Assembly: GCA_023388955.1 (NCBI GenBank)
Contig: JAEWFH010000132.1
Location: 1 to 11,814, forward strand
From: Pseudomonadota bacterium
Lineage (GTDB): Bacteria; Pseudomonadota; Gammaproteobacteria; Xanthomonadales; Xanthomonadaceae
DNA: 11,814 bases
Direction: 5' to 3'
Below the pieces are notes generated by a model that did no database searches, was not told where the DNA came from, and saw only the letters and a program-made list of their open reading frames with translations. How positions within the stretch are numbered: position 1 is the first letter of the stretch; every line of letters begins with the position of its first letter. The position numbers and the translations under genes were made by a program. Shown piece after piece: positions 10,211 through 11,814 of the stretch.

Positions 10211-10230
10211 ATGCCCGCTTTCGCGGGCAT
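10211..10230. terminator. Perfect GC hairpin between convergent genes (possible bidirectional terminator / REP-like unit)
   Basis: An 8-bp perfect stem ATGCCCGC/GCGGGCAT with a TTTC loop lies 10 bp after the hydrolase stop and 39 bp before the end of the convergent ATPase gene. It has no T-run, so it is not a textbook intrinsic terminator. The wording of the stem and the flanking TGACG is of the kind seen as dispersed palindromes in many Xanthomonadaceae and other proteobacterial genomes, so it may be a REP-like unit that blocks read-through or stabilises mRNA ends. Confidence 0.55.
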
Positions 10231-10261
10231 GACGGTCGTGGTCCCGCGTGCGGGCGTGACG
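10224..10261 (+). repeat. Two near-identical 11-mers flanking a second weak hairpin
   Basis: CGGGCATGACG (10224-10234) recurs 27 bp later as CGGGCGTGACG (10251-10261) with one mismatch. The second copy is preceded by CCCGCGTG (10243-10250), giving a short CCCG/CGGG stem. This looks like a decayed second copy of the 10211-10230 palindrome and its downstream flank. Confidence 0.4.
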
Positions 10262-10268
10262 TGCCCGG

Positions 10269-11342
10269 TCAGCCGATCAGGCTGCCGCTGTCTTCGTCGC
10301 GGCCGGCGCGGTCGAAGACGATGACGTGTTCCAGGTCCAGGCGGATGCCGATGCGCTGGCCCCGGGCGTGGTCGTGGTGGGAGGGCACCAGGGCCTGCAC
10401 CAGTTCGCCGCTGGCCAGCCTCAGGGTGTAGAGGAAGTCGGCGCCGCGGAAGTGTCGGCGGACCACTTCGGCCAGCAGTGGCGCCCCGTCGTCGTGGACC
10501 ACGTCGTCGGGCCGCAGCAGCATCTCCACCGCGGTGCCGACGGGGTCGGGCAGGCGGTGGTCGGCCGACAGCACGCCCAGCGGGGTGTCGACGTGCCAGT
10601 CGTCGACCACCCGGGCCGGCAGCAGCGCGCCCTCGCCGACGAAGCCGGCGACGAAGCGGTTGGCCGGCAGGTGGTACAGGTCGTAGGCGCTGGCCCACTG
10701 CTGCAGCCGGCCTTCGCCGATCACCCCGATCCGGTCGGCCATGGCGAAGGCCTCGGCCTGGGAGTGGGTCACCATCAGCGCGCCGATGCCGGTGGCCTTG
10801 AGCGCCTCGCGCACCTGCACCGCCAGCCGCTCGCGCAGGTCCGGGTCGAGGCTGGAGAACGGTTCGTCCAGCAGCACCAGGCGCGGTTCCGGAGCCAGGG
10901 CACGGGCCAGGGCCACGCGCTGCTGCTGGCCGCCGGAGAGCTGGTGCGGCAGGCGCCCGGCGGTGTCGGCCAGACCCACCAGTTCGAGCATCTCCCGGGC
11001 CCGGGAGTGCGCCTTCCTGCGCGGCTGGCGGAACAGGCCGAAGCACACGTTGTCGAGCACGCTCAGGTGCGGCAGCAGGGCGTGGTCCTGGAACACCATG
11101 CCGATGCGCCGGCGCTCCGGCGGCAGGTGGGTGCGGTCATCGGCCAGCACGTCGCCGTTGCCCTGGATGCGTCCGCCCATCAGCGGCTCGAAGCCGGCCA
11201 CCGCGCGCAGCAGGGTAGTCTTGCCGGCGCCGGACGGCCCCAGCAGGCAGCCGATCTCGCCTTCCTCGAGCGCCAGGGTGGCGCCGGCCAGCACCGGGCG
11301 GCCGTCATAGCCGACGGTCGCGTTGTCGATCTCAAGCCGCAT
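10269..11342 (-). CDS. fbpC: ABC transporter ATP-binding protein, ferric-iron (FbpC) type
   Basis: A 357-residue ATPase that should power import through the adjacent permease. Visible are Walker A GPSGAGKT (35-42), the Q-loop Q85 in VFQDHALLPH, signature LSGGQQQRVALARAL (135-149), Walker B LVLLDE (155-160), D-loop SSLD (163-166) and the switch histidine H193. After about residue 235 comes a C-terminal regulatory domain of the TOBE type (EMLLRPDDV at 273-281; RRHFRGADFLYTLRL at 295-309), as in FbpC and related Fe(III)/thiamine/polyamine ATPases. The VFQDHALLPHL and EGALLPARV wording favours the iron FbpC branch, but thiamine or other substrates are not excluded; gene symbol tentative. The ATG at 11342 has AGGAG five bases upstream; the GTG at 11345 would be too close to it. 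The start overlaps the permease end by 11 bp. Confidence 0.9.
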   Translation of the reverse strand: MRLEIDNATVGYDGRPVLAGATLALEEGEIGCLLGPSGAGKTTLLRAVAGFEPLMGGRIQGNGDVLADDRTHLPPERRRIGMVFQDHALLPHLSVLDNVCFGLFRQPRRKAHSRAREMLELVGLADTAGRLPHQLSGGQQQRVALARALAPEPRLVLLDEPFSSLDPDLRERLAVQVREALKATGIGALMVTHSQAEAFAMADRIGVIGEGRLQQWASAYDLYHLPANRFVAGFVGEGALLPARVVDDWHVDTPLGVLSADHRLPDPVGTAVEMLLRPDDVVHDDGAPLLAEVVRRHFRGADFLYTLRLASGELVQALVPSHHDHARGQRIGIRLDLEHVIVFDRAGRDEDSGSLIG

Positions 11343-11814
11343 CACGACTCCTGCGCGTCAGCGCGATCACCGGCACCAGCCCGACCAGGGCGATGGCCAG
11401 CGAGGGCAGGGCGGCGCGGGCGTACTCGCCCTCGCTGGTGAGCTCGAACACCCGGGTCGCCAGGGTGTCCCAGCCGAACGGGCGCATCATCAGGGTGATC
11501 GGCATTTCCTTCATCGTGTCCACGAAGACCAGCAACGCGCCGGTGGCGAAACTGCCACGCAGCAGGGGCCAGTGCACCCGGCGCAGCTGCCGGGCACCGG
11601 TGACGCCCATGCTGCGGCTGGCCTCCAGCAGCGAGGGACGGATCCGCAGCAGCCCGCCGGACACCGGCGCGTGGGCGACCGCCAGGAAGCGGATGCCGTA
11701 GGCGACCAGCAGCAACAGCAGGCCACCCTCGAGCAGCACTTCGACACCATGGCGCTCGAACAGCCAGGTCGAGAACGCCGCCACCGGCACGTACAGTCCG
11801 ATCGCCAGCAACGA
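11332..11814 (-). CDS. ABC transporter permease, FbpB-like, partial (C-terminal 160 residues)
   Basis: This is the C-terminal end of an integral-membrane importer subunit; the N-terminus lies beyond the right edge and no start is visible. It shows at least four hydrophobic segments and the conserved cytoplasmic coupling loop LLEASRSMGVTGARQLRRVHWPLL, the EAA motif (EAS, G ten residues apart, W-P-L) that docks on the ATPase. VFVDTMKEMPITLMMRPFGWDTLATRVFELTSEGEY downstream of it is characteristic of Fe(III)/thiamine-type permeases of the FbpB/ThiP kind, which usually contain two fused permease modules of about 500-560 residues. A periplasmic binding protein gene is expected upstream, outside the window. 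The 11-bp overlap with the ATPase gene indicates a coupled operon. Confidence 0.88.
   Translation of the reverse strand, partial: SLLAIGLYVPVAAFSTWLFERHGVEVLLEGGLLLLLVAYGIRFLAVAHAPVSGGLLRIRPSLLEASRSMGVTGARQLRRVHWPLLRGSFATGALLVFVDTMKEMPITLMMRPFGWDTLATRVFELTSEGEYARAALPSLAIALVGLVPVIALTRRSRDAA

Overview
The window is about 11.8 kb of very GC-rich bacterial DNA, densely packed with genes. Base composition, the lexA-imuA-imuB-dnaE2 order and overall protein character point to a gammaproteobacterium of the Xanthomonadaceae/Lysobacteraceae type (Lysobacter, Luteimonas, Pseudoxanthomonas or a relative). This assignment is inference; there is no rRNA or other decisive marker. I see no tRNA, rRNA, CRISPR array, insertion sequence or prophage gene, and no gene-free stretch longer than 140 bp.

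Left part (1-7246, all minus strand): an SOS mutagenesis cassette is read right to left as lexA (6614-7246), imuA (5982-6614), imuB (4509-5972) and dnaE2 (1417-4509). lexA/imuA and imuB/dnaE2 share a base in TGATG stop-start overlaps, and the imuA-imuB gap is 9 bp. Fifteen bp after dnaE2 comes a RhtA-like EamA exporter (373-1401), and 54 bp further on the first 106 codons of a short-chain dehydrogenase (1-318) run off the left edge. LexA should repress the unit. After DNA damage it self-cleaves, and the ImuA/ImuB/DnaE2 mutasome then carries out error-prone lesion bypass. The lexA start has no Shine-Dalgarno and sits 7 nt from a good -10 hexamer embedded in an imperfect LexA-box-like dyad, suggesting an autoregulated, leaderless or nearly leaderless mRNA.

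Middle (7387-10201, plus strand): a membrane diguanylate cyclase with intact GGEEF and I-site is divergent from lexA across a 140-bp region containing a second imperfect inverted repeat. It is followed 34 bp later by a secreted class C beta-lactamase-fold serine hydrolase with a C-terminal DUF3471-like domain and an oligo-Asp tail.

Right part (10269-11814, minus strand): an ABC-transporter ATPase of the ferric-iron FbpC type and the C-terminal end of its FbpB-like permease, overlapping by 11 bp and convergent with the hydrolase. The 67-bp convergent gap holds a perfect GC-rich hairpin and a degenerate copy of the same motif, which may act as a bidirectional terminator or REP-like element.

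The most interesting part is the SOS mutasome operon: its unusual LexA DNA-binding helix, its candidate operator/leaderless start, the contrast in clamp-binding motifs between DnaE2 (canonical) and ImuB (degenerate), and the exporter attached behind it. The cassette itself is a known system; I do not see a wholly undescribed one.
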